A stretch of 64,000 nucleotides of DNA from Marinoscillum sp. 108 (GCF_902506655.1 NZ_LR734808.1:62001-126000); one strand, 5' to 3'. Numbered from the stretch's first letter, positions 1-9,136 are shown. Program-made: numbers and translations. Notes: generated from the sequence alone by a model not told the origin.

Positions 1-220
1 GGAGGCTGAACTCTATGACGTCAAGGGCCAGCAAGCTATACCGCTGACCAGGGTGGAGTCGGTGATCGGGTATGTGATGCATACCCGAAAGACGGAAAAC
101 ATTGCGGGTTATCTTCAGGATCATGCAAAAGAGCTTGTCATTCGCTTTCGGGTGAATAGGGAGGGAGCCGTGGGCTACATTTCTAATGGCTCGGGTATTC
201 AGTTGACTTACAAAAATTGA
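1..220 (+). CDS. C-terminal end of an unrecognised protein (5' end outside window)
   Basis: The frame starting at base 2 is open for 72 codons and ends at TGA 218-220. The translated tail begins EAELYDVKGQQAIPL and ends GSGIQLTYKN. It is a mixed polar sequence with alternating hydrophobic residues near the end, suggesting a C-terminal beta-rich segment, but I do not recognise the family. The rest of the gene lies upstream of the window. A strong hairpin follows the stop directly, which supports this being a true gene end. Confidence 0.6.
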   Translation, partial: EAELYDVKGQQAIPLTRVESVIGYVMHTRKTENIAGYLQDHAKELVIRFRVNREGAVGYISNGSGIQLTYKN

Positions 221-222
221 GA

Positions 223-266
223 CAAAAAAAAGGGGAATATGAATGCTTTCATATTCCCCTTTTTCA
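223..266. terminator. Bidirectional intrinsic terminator
   Basis: A perfect 17-bp stem (227-243 with 248-264, loop TGCT) has an A-tract on its left and a T-tract on its right. It can therefore terminate both the upstream plus-strand gene and the convergent M61 peptidase gene. Confidence 0.9.
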
Positions 267-282
267 GTCAAATCAATAAGGA

Positions 283-2133
283 TTACTCGCCCGCTACAAT
301 CCAGGATTGAAGGACTTTATACTGACTTTCAGTGGGCTCTTCTACAAACTCAAGGAAGTGCTGATCCATTGTCTCGATTTGCAGTGCCTTGGCTTTGAGC
401 TTTTTGCTCTTCACTTTACCATTTTTCTCACGTTTTACCACCACGGTCACCTTGGTGCCCGGAGTAGTGTTGGCTTTGAAATCACTGATGATCTTACGCA
501 CTGCTGACAGTTCAAAAGCCTGACCATTGAATTCAGTGATCACGTCGCCCACCTGATAGCCAAGATCTTTGGCGAAAGCATTGGCTTCCGAAAGGTCATC
601 CACCATGATTTCTCTTTCTTCGGTAAGGGTGATCCCAATATCACCAAAAGTGATTTCACTGCCAGGTTTCTCTGCAATGTATTCTATGCCAGCCCAGCTG
701 AGTACTTCTGCTATTGGCAATGGCGTGTCGCCACTTACATAAGTCCTTAGAAACTCACCCACCTCAGGGTAAGTAAGTGCCTCTATTACGCCGAACAACT
801 CGTCATCTTCAAAAGACACCTGCATACCGTACTTTTTGGCCAGCTCTCTCATAAGCCACTGCAGGTCTTTTTCACCATCAGAGTACTTGATGAGGTAGAG
901 GTCGAGGCACATCCCGATCAGTGCACCTTTGTAATACACGTTGGTGTACATTCTTTCAAATTCCGGTTCCAGGATTCGCTCACTCATTTCTGTGAAGGAA
1001 ACATTAGGGAAACGGTCGGCGGTCCGGAGTTTGTCCTGAATCTCCTCCATGAAGGTCTCTGGCCCGTAGAGGTTGTATTTCACTTGCACATGCATGGAGC
1101 TGTATTCTGTCACGCCTTCATATAGCCAAAGGTGCTTGGACATTTCAGGCTCTATGTAGTTGAACTCACCGATTTCCTTAGAATGGATATTCAAGGGTGT
1201 GACGATGTGAAAAAACTCATGGGCCGCCACGTCTCTTACCGTTTGACCAATCCTATCAGCGCCCGCTTCAGGAAGTGAATATACAGACGAGTAGCTGTGC
1301 TCCAGTGCGCCCATCGCACCGGATAGGGTGCCATCATCGTTGAGGTAGATGAGGTAGGCGTATCTGTCTACCGGCAGTTGCCCACCCAGGTACTTACTTT
1401 GTGCTTCCATCAGGTCATAGATCTTGTCCATAACCTCAGCAGCAGAGAGGGCCTTGTTAGGCGAAAACACAGAAACCAGCACATTGGCATTGGCGATTTT
1501 TCGGGAGATGGTATCCGGTACACTGTACATGATAGGGCCATCTGCGAGAAAATTAAAGTCGTCTGCAAAGAAGAGGTCTTCAGTTGCGTTGACTGTTTTC
1601 TTTCTCAGTGCGGTGGCCCCAAAGGTGTTTTCTCCGTGGGTAATGCTCACCTCATAGGGAGAAAATTTCAACCCATCCAGATAACCGATAAACCCAAAAG
1701 TATTCAACACAAAGACTTTCTCTTCGGCATTGATGTTGGTGCCGCCGGGTTCAAATACGATATTGTCTCCGTACCCATCAAACTTATCCCAGGTGTCATC
1801 TACCAGATAAGTAATCTTATGTAACTGACCACCGTTGGCTATTTTCCACCGGTTGATAGAAAGGGTGTCTACCTGCAGGGAGTTTCCTTCTTTGTCGAAG
1901 GCTTTGAAATCGGAGACGAATCTTCCGAAATCGGAGATGCTATAAGTACCCGGCACCACTTTGGCCATGTGATACTCCAGGTATTCAGCATCTGACGAGG
2001 GGGTGTAGATGGTCACTGGGACCTGATCATTGGCAGTGGCCGTAAGGTCTATCTCCACTTTGTACTTTTCAGACTGGGCGTATGACCAGCTCAGCGTCAG
2101 TAGCATCAACGCCGCTATCACAGACTTTTTCAT
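283..2133 (-). CDS. M61 family (glycyl aminopeptidase-like) metallopeptidase with PDZ domain
   Basis: Secreted or periplasmic zinc peptidase of the M61 family, 616 residues from the ATG at 2133. That start gives a clean signal peptide (MKKSVIAALMLLTLSWSYAQ); a longer upstream frame exists but would place 39 untypical residues before it. The zinc site is visible as HEFFH at residues 305-309, followed by WLYEGVTEY with the likely third ligand Glu339. The N-terminal part (about 25-190) is the beta-rich M61 domain, and a PDZ domain lies around 470-570 (ITFGDIGITL, GYQVGDVITEFNG). M61 enzymes release N-terminal glycine or other small residues; the exact substrate here is unknown. The gene is convergent with the upstream partial gene and divergent from metG. 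Confidence 0.9.
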   Translation of the reverse strand: MKKSVIAALMLLTLSWSYAQSEKYKVEIDLTATANDQVPVTIYTPSSDAEYLEYHMAKVVPGTYSISDFGRFVSDFKAFDKEGNSLQVDTLSINRWKIANGGQLHKITYLVDDTWDKFDGYGDNIVFEPGGTNINAEEKVFVLNTFGFIGYLDGLKFSPYEVSITHGENTFGATALRKKTVNATEDLFFADDFNFLADGPIMYSVPDTISRKIANANVLVSVFSPNKALSAAEVMDKIYDLMEAQSKYLGGQLPVDRYAYLIYLNDDGTLSGAMGALEHSYSSVYSLPEAGADRIGQTVRDVAAHEFFHIVTPLNIHSKEIGEFNYIEPEMSKHLWLYEGVTEYSSMHVQVKYNLYGPETFMEEIQDKLRTADRFPNVSFTEMSERILEPEFERMYTNVYYKGALIGMCLDLYLIKYSDGEKDLQWLMRELAKKYGMQVSFEDDELFGVIEALTYPEVGEFLRTYVSGDTPLPIAEVLSWAGIEYIAEKPGSEITFGDIGITLTEEREIMVDDLSEANAFAKDLGYQVGDVITEFNGQAFELSAVRKIISDFKANTTPGTKVTVVVKREKNGKVKSKKLKAKALQIETMDQHFLEFVEEPTESQYKVLQSWIVAGE

Positions 2134-2293
2134 AGTTGTTCTTTTGATTTTAGAGTGGCGCAAAGAAATATAATTTTGAGGCATTCTTAGGGATGTTTTA
2201 TGCCAATGGTTAGGCCTACTGACAAATGGTAGGTGGGTTGATCTATACACAAAGGATTAATCTTTTTAGCTTACGCTCCCTCTTGAATCTTTC

Positions 2294-2301
2294 TATATTT
2301 G
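2294..2301 (+). promoter_or_regulatory. -7 promoter element (TATATTTG) of metG
   Basis: TATATTTG matches the Bacteroidota -7 consensus TAnnTTTG and lies 21 bases upstream of the metG ATG. No convincing -33 TTTG is seen at the usual spacing, only a T-run at 2263-2267. Confidence 0.6.
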
Positions 2302-2322
2302 CGGTCAATTCTACTTACAAAC

Positions 2323-4380
2323 ATGTCAAACAAGGAATTTAAAAGATATACGATCACCTCTGCGCTGCCTTACGCCAATGGTCCGGTGCATATTGGTCAT
2401 CTGGCCGGGGTATATGTGCCCGCAGATATTTATGCACGTTTTTTGAGATTGAAAGGTCGCGATGTGGCTTTCATTTGTGGCTCCGATGAGCACGGAGTGG
2501 CTATAGAGTTGAGGGCGCGCAAAGAAGGAGTGACTCCTCAGCAGGTGGTAGACAAGTACCACGAGCAGATCAAAAAGTCATTTGAGCAATTTGGGATTAG
2601 TTTCGATATCTACTCTCGCACCAGCTCAGCAACACATCATAAAACAGCCTCGGATTTCTTTAAGAAACTGAATGACCATGGCAAATTTGTAGAGCAGTCT
2701 TCTGAGCAGTTCTATGACCCAAAAGCCAAGCAATTTTTGGCGGATCGATACATCAAGGGAACTTGCCCTACCTGTAGCTTCCCGGAGGCTTACGGTGATC
2801 AGTGTGAGAACTGTGGCTCAACGTTGAGCCCGGCGGAGCTGATCAATCCCAAGTCGATGCTGAGCGGCGAATCGCCGGTAATGAAGGAGACCAAACACTG
2901 GTATTTTCCACTGGATCAGTACGAGGAATGGCTGAGACACTGGATAGTGGAGGAGCACCCCGAGTGGAAATCCAATGTGGCGGGTCAGTGCAAGAGCTGG
3001 CTGGACAATGGCCTGCGACCAAGGCCAATGACCCGGGATCTGGATTGGGGGATTCCCGTGCCGTTGGAAGGGGCAGAAGGTAAGGTGCTATATGTATGGT
3101 TTGATGCCCCGATAGGGTACATCTCTGCCACCAAGGACTGGGCAGCCTCAGTGGGGAAAAACTGGGAGGACTATTGGAAAAATGAGGATACCCGGCTCAT
3201 TCACTTTATTGGTAAAGACAACATCGTATTTCATTGTGTGATCTTCCCCGCATTGCTCAAAGCAGATGGAGACTATATACTGCCAGACAATGTGCCAGCC
3301 AATGAATTTCTGAACCTGGAGTCCAACAAGATTTCCACCTCCAGAAATTGGGCGGTGTGGCTGCATGAGTATCTGGAGGAATTTCCTGACAAACAGGATG
3401 TGCTGAGGTATGTACTGACCGCCAATGCGCCGGAGACCAAAGACAATGACTTCACCTGGAAGGACTTCCAGACCCGTAACAACAGTGAGCTGGTGGCCAT
3501 TTTTGGCAACTTCATCAACCGTGCTGTAGTGCTTACGCACAAATATTTTGATGGTAAAATCCCTTCACGAAATGAGCTCACCGAGCGGGATGAAGAAGTG
3601 ATTGCTGCCATTCGGACTTACCCTGAGAAAATAGAAAAGTCACTGGAGCAGTTCAGGTTTAGAGAAGCCTCCACCCACTTGATGGACCTGGCCCGTGAAG
3701 GCAATAAATACCTGGCCGACACAGAACCATGGAAGCTGATCAAGACAGACCAGAGCCGGGTGGAGACCATCATGAACATCGCCCTGCAGCTGGCTGGGAG
3801 TCTGGCCATCTTATCTGAGCCTTTTCTCCCCTTCACCTCCGATAAGCTGAGAAAGATGCTTAACCAGACGGAAGTGGCCTGGTCTATGGCTGGCGGTTTG
3901 GGACTGATGGCCGACGGTCAGCAGATCAATGAAGGCGTGTTGCTTTTTGATAAAATAGAAGATGAAACAGTAGAAGCACAAGTACAAAAACTAATGGATA
4001 CAAAGAAAGCAAATGAGGCAGCCAACGAGGTGCCCAAAGTGGCTCCGGCCAAAGATGAGGTGGTATTTGATGACTTCATGAAAATGGACCTGCGGGTAGG
4101 GGAGATCAAGACCGCCGAGAAGGTGGAGAAATCCAATAAGCTGCTGAAGTTCACGGTAGATACGGGCTTGGATGTGCGGACGATTGTGAGTGGAGTAGCT
4201 AAGCATTTCACTGCAGAAGAAATGATAGGCCGGAAGGTGGTGGTGATGTCAAATCTCGCACCCCGGAAGATCATGGGCATCGAGTCTCAGGGCATGCTCC
4301 TTTTTGCCGAAAATGCGGACGGTTCGCTCAAGGCAGTGAGTCCTGACAAAGACGCAGAGAATGGTGCCGGCATAGCCTAA
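2323..4380 (+). CDS. metG: Methionyl-tRNA synthetase
   Basis: Charges tRNA-Met with methionine in the cytoplasm. The 685-residue protein starts at ATG 2323 (an in-frame TTG at 2299 is not needed). The class I signature HIGH is at residues 23-26 and the KMSKS-loop equivalent KISTS starts at Lys336. A zinc knuckle is present as Cys148/Cys151 (CPTC) and Cys161/Cys164 (CENC). An anticodon-binding helical domain follows, and from about residue 582 there is a C-terminal EMAP/Arc1p-type tRNA-binding domain ([20 protein letters not shown]), the dimerising module of the long MetG form. It is transcribed alone, between its own promoter and a strong terminator. Length and motifs are normal. Confidence 0.97.
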   Translation: MSNKEFKRYTITSALPYANGPVHIGHLAGVYVPADIYARFLRLKGRDVAFICGSDEHGVAIELRARKEGVTPQQVVDKYHEQIKKSFEQFGISFDIYSRTSSATHHKTASDFFKKLNDHGKFVEQSSEQFYDPKAKQFLADRYIKGTCPTCSFPEAYGDQCENCGSTLSPAELINPKSMLSGESPVMKETKHWYFPLDQYEEWLRHWIVEEHPEWKSNVAGQCKSWLDNGLRPRPMTRDLDWGIPVPLEGAEGKVLYVWFDAPIGYISATKDWAASVGKNWEDYWKNEDTRLIHFIGKDNIVFHCVIFPALLKADGDYILPDNVPANEFLNLESNKISTSRNWAVWLHEYLEEFPDKQDVLRYVLTANAPETKDNDFTWKDFQTRNNSELVAIFGNFINRAVVLTHKYFDGKIPSRNELTERDEEVIAAIRTYPEKIEKSLEQFRFREASTHLMDLAREGNKYLADTEPWKLIKTDQSRVETIMNIALQLAGSLAILSEPFLPFTSDKLRKMLNQTEVAWSMAGGLGLMADGQQINEGVLLFDKIEDETVEAQVQKLMDTKKANEAANEVPKVAPAKDEVVFDDFMKMDLRVGEIKTAEKVEKSNKLLKFTVDTGLDVRTIVSGVAKHFTAEEMIGRKVVVMSNLAPRKIMGIESQGMLLFAENADGSLKAVSPDKDAENGAGIA

Positions 4381-4400
4381 AGGGCAATAGCAGCGTTAGA

Positions 4401-4447
4401 GAAAGCCCCTACCGGACTGCAAGTGCTGGTAGGGGCTTTCTTGTTTA
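4401..4447 (+). terminator. Intrinsic terminator of metG
   Basis: A 13-bp perfect stem (4401-4413 with 4428-4440, GAAAGCCCCTACC on the left) is followed by TTGTTTATT. It lies 20 bases after the metG stop. Confidence 0.85.
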
Positions 4448-4700
4448 TTGGTGGGGTTACTGACTGGGAATGCTGCGGTATTTCTTTCTAACTTATCAGC
4501 ATTGGATGGATGGGTGCTGCGCTATTGGAAAAAAATACGTATCTAAGATTCAAAACTGTAACGTTGTTTTACTGAAAACGACGTGTTGTTTATAGGAAAA
4601 GTACCGCATTGGCGGAATCACACATGACTTTGTCTGGCCTGTGACGGAGCTTAGGGTATACGGTGGTTGTCTAGCTGGATAAATCAAAACGAGTTTGTTT
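4448..4700. other. Intergenic region without recognisable gene
   Basis: About 250 bases between the metG terminator and the convergent DUF1398 gene. I find no frame with protein-like composition, no tRNA and no clear hairpin with a T-tract. It may be decayed sequence. Confidence 0.5.
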
Positions 4701-5090
4701 TTAATGAGGGATATCTTCCACCAGAACTTCAATACCGGCTTGATCAAAATAAGTACAGGTCATGGTGTCGATATTGATGGCCCATTTTTCAATACCAAAT
4801 TGGGCACACATCCTAATGAACGTGAGGAAATCTGTTTGGCCTTGCTGGTGAGCCGCTAATCCGTCTTTAAAGGATTCATAGTTGGGGCTGTCTGCAATGG
4901 GCAATGGGTTGTACTTAGGGGGTACTTTCACCGCATAATGGTTGGGTCCGTGATAGTCGATGTGCCCATCGCCTACATAAGCCACGTAGTGGGTTACACC
5001 TAATAGTTTGATTTCCTGAATATACGTAGGGAAGTCGGCTCCTGATTTGACTTTGCTGTGGGCGGCTTTGAGTTGTTCTATTGTAAACAT
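4701..5090 (-). CDS. DUF1398 family protein
   Basis: A 129-residue protein from ATG 5090 (MFTIEQLKAAHSKVKSGADF), full length for DUF1398, the family of E. coli YbcV; function unknown. The family pattern is visible: an N-terminal helix ending in GADFPTYIQEIK, the central GVTHYVAYVGDGHIDYHG, and the C-terminal region with FIRMCAQFGIEKW and TCTYFDQAG. A longer frame to 5132 lacks family support. It lies 86 bases downstream of an AraC-type regulator on the same strand, so the two are probably cotranscribed or functionally paired. Confidence 0.85.
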   Translation of the reverse strand: MFTIEQLKAAHSKVKSGADFPTYIQEIKLLGVTHYVAYVGDGHIDYHGPNHYAVKVPPKYNPLPIADSPNYESFKDGLAAHQQGQTDFLTFIRMCAQFGIEKWAINIDTMTCTYFDQAGIEVLVEDIPH

Positions 5091-5176
5091 TGCACTTTGG
5101 TTTTTGATTGATCGTTTCGATTTGAGCGACAAAGGTGGGAGCGGGGGAATTTTGGTAATTGTAAAAAGTCGTTGTT

Positions 5177-5941
5177 TTACAGGGAGCGCTTAAACTGTTC
5201 GGGCGTATCCCCCGTGAAGAGCCTGAAGTCTTTGATGAAGTGAGCCTGATCGAAGAAATGATGCTCGTAGCAGATTTCGGTGAGCGATTTGGCCTCATTC
5301 AGGCTGTCAAGCACCGCATTGAACCGAATGATTGATGCGAATTTTTTGGGTGTTGTTCCTACTACTTTTCGAAAGCGCTTTTCAAATGCACTCTGACTGA
5401 TATGCAGTTTTTCAAGCAGCTCCTGAATGCGAATGGTTCCCTGGCTTTGGTAGAGGAGTTTTACCGCTTCTACAATTAAGCGATCTGCCTGAATGTCTTT
5501 TAATTGCGAGAGCAAAAACGCTTCAACTATCTGAATGCGCTGCAGGTCTGTAGTGGCTAAAAACAGCTTTTCTTCGACTTCTTTGGTGACTCCCTGATCA
5601 AAAATGTCCGCCAAAGACAGGCTTAAGTTGTACAATTCGTTCGTCGGATGTGAAGCAAAATGCGTAAACCCTGTTTCAGTGAAATAAACCAGGATGGTTC
5701 CAATGTTAGGGGTGTTTTTAAAGGTTTTATAACTCTTTGATATGCCCGTAATACCTGAGGTGCTGAGTCGGTCTTCCTGCTTGCCATTCATTGCTGAAAG
5801 TCGCCCTTTGTATTGAAACCCGATCACCAACCCTGAAGAAGGAAAAACCTTGTACTCACTGCCCAATTCATTCTCCGACACCACAAAATACTTGATGTAG
5901 GGTTTTAGCCTTTCGGTCGGAGGATGTCTGTCAAACTTCAT
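5177..5941 (-). CDS. AraC family transcriptional regulator
   Basis: A 254-residue DNA-binding regulator. The N-terminal part (1-150) is a DUF6597-like sensory region starting RHPPTERLKPYIKYF, common in Bacteroidota AraC proteins. The C-terminal 95 residues carry the two AraC helix-turn-helix motifs: IRIQELLEKLHISQSAFEKR and, later, SLTEICYEHHFFDQAHFIKD, closing with the typical GDTPEQFKRSL. The first HTH sits in LEKLHISQSAFEKRF. The ligand cannot be read from the sequence. The next gene downstream on this strand is the DUF1398 gene, its most likely target. Confidence 0.9.
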   Translation of the reverse strand: MKFDRHPPTERLKPYIKYFVVSENELGSEYKVFPSSGLVIGFQYKGRLSAMNGKQEDRLSTSGITGISKSYKTFKNTPNIGTILVYFTETGFTHFASHPTNELYNLSLSLADIFDQGVTKEVEEKLFLATTDLQRIQIVEAFLLSQLKDIQADRLIVEAVKLLYQSQGTIRIQELLEKLHISQSAFEKRFRKVVGTTPKKFASIIRFNAVLDSLNEAKSLTEICYEHHFFDQAHFIKDFRLFTGDTPEQFKRSL

Positions 5942-5975
5942 GGGACTACCAAGCTAGCAGAATAACCATTACGAG

Positions 5976-6119
5976 TCAAGGGGCATTTATGGGCCGGGTG
6001 ATGAAACCATGATAAACCGGAGAGGTATAGTTTTCATAGGTAGTCATTCCTGTGTAGGCGGGAATCACATCCCATATGGCCTGTTCAAACTGAGGATGTT
6101 TTATGTCAAAGGATAGGCT
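5976..6119 (-). pseudogene. Remnant of a protein-coding gene (C-terminal fragment, no start)
   Basis: Read on the minus strand, 47 codons are open from 6119 to the TGA at 5976-5978, preceded by in-frame TAG and TGA (6120-6125). The product reads SLSFDIKHPQFEQAIWDV, then IPAYTGMTTYENYTSPVYHG, then FITRPINAP. Its composition (W, Y, H, P spread as in a folded domain) looks like a genuine protein end, yet there is no start codon before an internal ATG and no long upstream frame. In a neighbouring frame an ATG (6126-6124) opens a short run M-I-E-P-I-L just before the break, so a frameshift is possible. I do not recognise the parent family. Confidence 0.5.
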
Positions 6120-6169
6120 CTATCATTTTTATGGAACAAGATCACAGGGAACTTACCATAATACGGTTG

Positions 6170-6970
6170 CTATTTTGAGCATCTTGTGTTGTAGAATTGT
6201 ACTATTTCCACAATATGATTTTTAGTGTACCACCCTCGATTGATTCTATCAACCAAGTCTGGACATTCTTTAAAATAATTAGTAGCTGTTTTTTTGAAGG
6301 TGCTATTCAGCCATATTTTACCCTTAATTGATAACAACATTAACTCTTCTTCATTCTCCCTTTTCACAAAATAGTAAATGCTTGTTGTTGGTTTGGCCCT
6401 CGCCCCATATGGGGAGAAATGGACATATGTTGCTCTTAAGGTATCAATATAAAGGCTCACATTTCCACGTATTTCTAGGGCTTTCATTCCTCTAAAATTT
6501 TCATATATAACTTCATTATTTTTATAGCTTATAATATCAGTATTTGATATTTTCCTAAAGTCTGATTCTATTGGATTCCTAAATATTATCCCATTTGATT
6601 TTTCTTCAATATATCCGTGCAAGGAATCACCGCTAGTGAGAATTATCCAGTCCAAACTGGTTTTTATGTTTTCTCCTGTAACCTCCTCGATTTCCTCCAA
6701 ACTCATTCTTTTAATTGTGAATGAAACACCTTTGTTTTCTAAATGGCTTACAAGGGATTCTGATGGTTCAAAGAATAAAATCACTGAATCAATAGCTTCG
6801 AACTTAAAGTCACTTCCTTCATTGGTGTAGAATTGTGTACTGGAAGTTGCAGCGATGGATACATTTAAGAATACATCGGAGTTCTTAAGCTTTATGTCAG
6901 CACATTTTTGACAATCCCCGGAAATTTGGAACAAGAAGTAGACAAATATTCCAACCAGCATTTTTTTCAT
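6170..6970 (-). CDS. Hypothetical secreted protein, AT-rich orphan
   Basis: A 266-residue protein with a plausible signal peptide (MKKMLVGIFVYFLFQISGDC); the Cys at residue 20 could be a lipidation site, although the preceding residues are not a good lipobox. The mature part contains six further Cys, no transmembrane segment and no motif I recognise. A possible low-complexity beta-rich core runs through the middle (SGDSLHGYIEEKSNGIIF), reminiscent of the periplasmic DUF family members that describe SGDSLxGYI. The gene is visibly more AT-rich than its neighbours and lies next to a gene fragment, which suggests later acquisition. Function unknown. Confidence 0.65.
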   Translation of the reverse strand: MKKMLVGIFVYFLFQISGDCQKCADIKLKNSDVFLNVSIAATSSTQFYTNEGSDFKFEAIDSVILFFEPSESLVSHLENKGVSFTIKRMSLEEIEEVTGENIKTSLDWIILTSGDSLHGYIEEKSNGIIFRNPIESDFRKISNTDIISYKNNEVIYENFRGMKALEIRGNVSLYIDTLRATYVHFSPYGARAKPTTSIYYFVKRENEEELMLLSIKGKIWLNSTFKKTATNYFKECPDLVDRINRGWYTKNHIVEIVQFYNTRCSK

Positions 6971-7099
6971 AACCTGATCTATCTAATAGTGATTAGAAGA
7001 AGAATTGTGTAGCGTGTTTTCATATGGAGCGCCGAGGTAGAGAAACTCGTTTGTACATAATGATCAATGATTTTTAATGAAGGAGGATTCACCCATACC

Positions 7100-7840
7100 T
7101 TAATCCTTATTCCTCACATAGACCAGTTTGTACTTCCCGCCGCGTTGGTTTTCGCGCTGCTCTATTTCAAACTTATTGATCGATTTGATCATAGGAGTGA
7201 GCTTCTGGAATCCGAAGTTTCTGGAGTCAAAATTGGGCTGCTTTTTCTGAAGCAGACCACCCACATCGCCCAAGAAGGCCCACCCATCATCATCGGCACA
7301 GTCGGAGATGGTGGCACTGATCAGGCTGATCACTTTAGGCGTGATTTTGTCATCCTCATCCTTTTTAGCAGGCTTGCCTTTAGGGTCTTGAGTGGTTTTT
7401 TCGGCTTTCTTGAGGATCTCAATGTAGATAAACCGATCACAGGCCACTATAAATGGGTTGGGAGTTTTCTTTTCGCCGATCCCTATCACCGTCATGCCGG
7501 CCTCTCTCAGCCGGGTAGCCAGTCGGGTAAAGTCACTATCACTGGAGACCAAACAGAAGCCATTGACCTTTCCGGAGTACAGGATGTCCATGGCATCAAT
7601 GATCATGGCCGAGTCGGTAGCATTCTTGCCAGTGGTGTAGGCATACTGCTGGATGGGCGTGATGGCGTTTTCCAGCAGCATGTTTTTCCATTTGGAAAGG
7701 TTGGGCTTGGTCCAGTCGCCATAAATCCGTTTGATAGTGGGGTTGCCATACTTGGCGATCTCCTCCATCATTTCCTTTACATAAGCTGAGGGGATATTGT
7801 CCCCGTCTATGAGTACTGCCAGGTTATGATCTTTGTCCAT
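7100..7840 (-). CDS. NYN domain (LabA/DUF88-like) protein with C-terminal OST-HTH/LOTUS domain
   Basis: A 246-residue protein. The N-terminal NYN domain (about 5-145) is a PIN-like nuclease fold with acidic residues in place: IDGDN at 11-15, NATDSAMIIDAMDILY in the middle and SSDSDFTRLATRLREAG after it. A charged linker (KKAEKTTQDPKGKPAKKDED) leads to an OST-HTH/LOTUS domain (about 165-246; DGWAFLGDVGGLLQKKQPNF, FGFQKLTPMIKSI), which in other proteins binds RNA. Known family logic suggests an RNA-processing or RNA-degrading enzyme; the substrate is unknown. It is the last gene of a ppx / small membrane protein / NYN run, 17 bases after the preceding gene. Confidence 0.9.
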   Translation of the reverse strand: MDKDHNLAVLIDGDNIPSAYVKEMMEEIAKYGNPTIKRIYGDWTKPNLSKWKNMLLENAITPIQQYAYTTGKNATDSAMIIDAMDILYSGKVNGFCLVSSDSDFTRLATRLREAGMTVIGIGEKKTPNPFIVACDRFIYIEILKKAEKTTQDPKGKPAKKDEDDKITPKVISLISATISDCADDDGWAFLGDVGGLLQKKQPNFDSRNFGFQKLTPMIKSINKFEIEQRENQRGGKYKLVYVRNKD

Positions 7841-7857
7841 CTTATAAAGCTACGGCT

Positions 7858-8100
7858 TTATGATTTGCTAAAGGATAGCTGGAAGAGTTTAATGCCCGAA
7901 AAAACGACCCAAAAAAGGTTGACCACCACGAAGGGATAGGCGCCGTTCATGTAGGCATTGTAAAGCAGGAGTGCCGAGCCGCCCAGGTTGAGGAGTAAAT
8001 AAGGGAAGGAGCCAGCGGCGATTTTCTGAAAGATGTTCAGTACAAAACCTACCAGGAGTGAGCCGGCACCCAGCCAGCCAATAGCTTCTATGATTGTCAT
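7858..8100 (-). CDS. Small CBU_0592-like membrane protein
   Basis: An 80-residue, very hydrophobic protein with three likely membrane spans: GWLGAGSLLVGFVLNIF, FPYLLLNLGGSALLLYNAY and YPFVVVNLFWVVFSGIKLF. The pattern fits the CBU_0592 family of small inner-membrane proteins, whose function is not known. It lies between ppx (42 bases upstream) and the NYN gene (17 bases downstream) on the same strand and is probably cotranscribed with both. Confidence 0.75.
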   Translation of the reverse strand: MTIIEAIGWLGAGSLLVGFVLNIFQKIAAGSFPYLLLNLGGSALLLYNAYMNGAYPFVVVNLFWVVFSGIKLFQLSFSKS

Positions 8101-8142
8101 GATTGTGCGATTTTTAGATCGGCAAATGTAGGGATTTTCAGA

Positions 8143-9048
8143 TCATGAGTTTTTCACAAAAATCTTTCCGCGACTGGGGTAGTACTTCTCAAAAAGGTAA
8201 TAGTTGATTCCGTCTTTCAACCCAATATCGGGCACCAGCATGGACCTGGCTCTGGCAGCCTTCATGGCGTGCACATAGATTTCCGAAGCAGGGATGATTA
8301 CATCGGCCCGGTCGGGGTTCAGTTGCAGCCGATTCAGGCGCTCATCCAGAGTGAGGTTACCGAGGTAGTCCTGTACTTTCATGATGCTTTCCAGCGAGAT
8401 TTTCCTTTTTTTGGAAACAGGCGAGAGCTCATATATTTTGTTGATGTTTCCTCCTGTACCTATGGCTGTGACTTTCTCCTTATGGTCTTTGAGTTCATCT
8501 TTTACCCAGCGCTCTATCTCCTTCCAGGCCCTGGGTGAGTCGTGATGCTCCAGCCGCCTCACTGATCCAATTTTGAAGGATTTGGAAGCCACTTTCTTCT
8601 GTTTATAATAGAAATTGAGCTCGGTGCTACCGCCACCCACATCCACATGCAGGTAGGTTTTGTCATCCAGATCCAGACTAATCACTTCATTGATCATTTC
8701 GGCTTCTTTCACACCACTGATGATGTTGATTTTTAAGCCCACCTCATTCAGCACCCTTTCGGTAAGTGCTTTTCCGTTGGCAGACTCGCGTATGGCAGAG
8801 GTGGCACAGCCAAAATAGTGATCCACTCCATAGAGGTCTATCAGGTTTTTGTAGGCGGTCATCAGTTTCACGAACTTCTCCTGATTCACCGGACTGATCA
8901 TTTTGTTGGTAAACACGTCATGACCAAGTCTGAGTGGAAACCTCACATACTGGAGTTTTTTGAAGGTAATGAGCTGTTCGTATTCGATTACTTTGGTGAC
9001 CTGTAAGCGGATGGCATTGGAGCCTATGTCTATTGCAGCAAATTTCAT
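8143..9048 (-). CDS. ppx: Exopolyphosphatase / guanosine pentaphosphatase family protein
   Basis: A Ppx/GppA phosphatase of 301 residues, the short form with only the two actin-like subdomains and no C-terminal HD domain. The ATPase-fold motifs are clear: AAIDIGSNAIRLQV at the N-terminus, CATSAIRESANG around 100, VDVGGGSTEL around 145 and AIGTGGNINKI around 205. It hydrolyses polyphosphate chain ends or pppGpp; the sequence does not decide which. It heads a three-gene minus-strand operon. A small hairpin (9052-9057 with 9062-9067, AAAA loop) lies just before its start and may act in the leader. Confidence 0.9.
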   Translation of the reverse strand: MKFAAIDIGSNAIRLQVTKVIEYEQLITFKKLQYVRFPLRLGHDVFTNKMISPVNQEKFVKLMTAYKNLIDLYGVDHYFGCATSAIRESANGKALTERVLNEVGLKINIISGVKEAEMINEVISLDLDDKTYLHVDVGGGSTELNFYYKQKKVASKSFKIGSVRRLEHHDSPRAWKEIERWVKDELKDHKEKVTAIGTGGNINKIYELSPVSKKRKISLESIMKVQDYLGNLTLDERLNRLQLNPDRADVIIPASEIYVHAMKAARARSMLVPDIGLKDGINYYLFEKYYPSRGKIFVKNS

Positions 9049-9120
9049 TGGGGAGTAAAAATACTCCTTTGGGTGGATGAGAACCTAATTGCAAATGTTT
9101 TTATTGTGTTAATCTCCCCC

Positions 9121-9128
9121 TATATTTG
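9121..9128 (+). promoter_or_regulatory. -7 promoter element (TATATTTG) of the metH operon
   Basis: A TAnnTTTG-type element whose expected transcription start (about 9134) falls just before the first base of the SAM riboswitch, which is what a riboswitch-led transcript needs. A TTG at 9104-9106 and the T-run at 9098-9102 are candidate upstream elements; spacing is imperfect. Confidence 0.7.
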
Positions 9129-9136
9129 CCACCACA

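Noticed and set aside
4448-4700. A 65-codon minus-strand frame (about 4550-4747) after metG
   Set aside because: It runs into the DUF1398 gene in another frame, has no protein-like pattern and no supporting context.
7067-7789. Open frame of 240 codons on the plus strand over the NYN gene
   Set aside because: Antisense to a recognisable NYN-LOTUS gene and without family motifs of its own.
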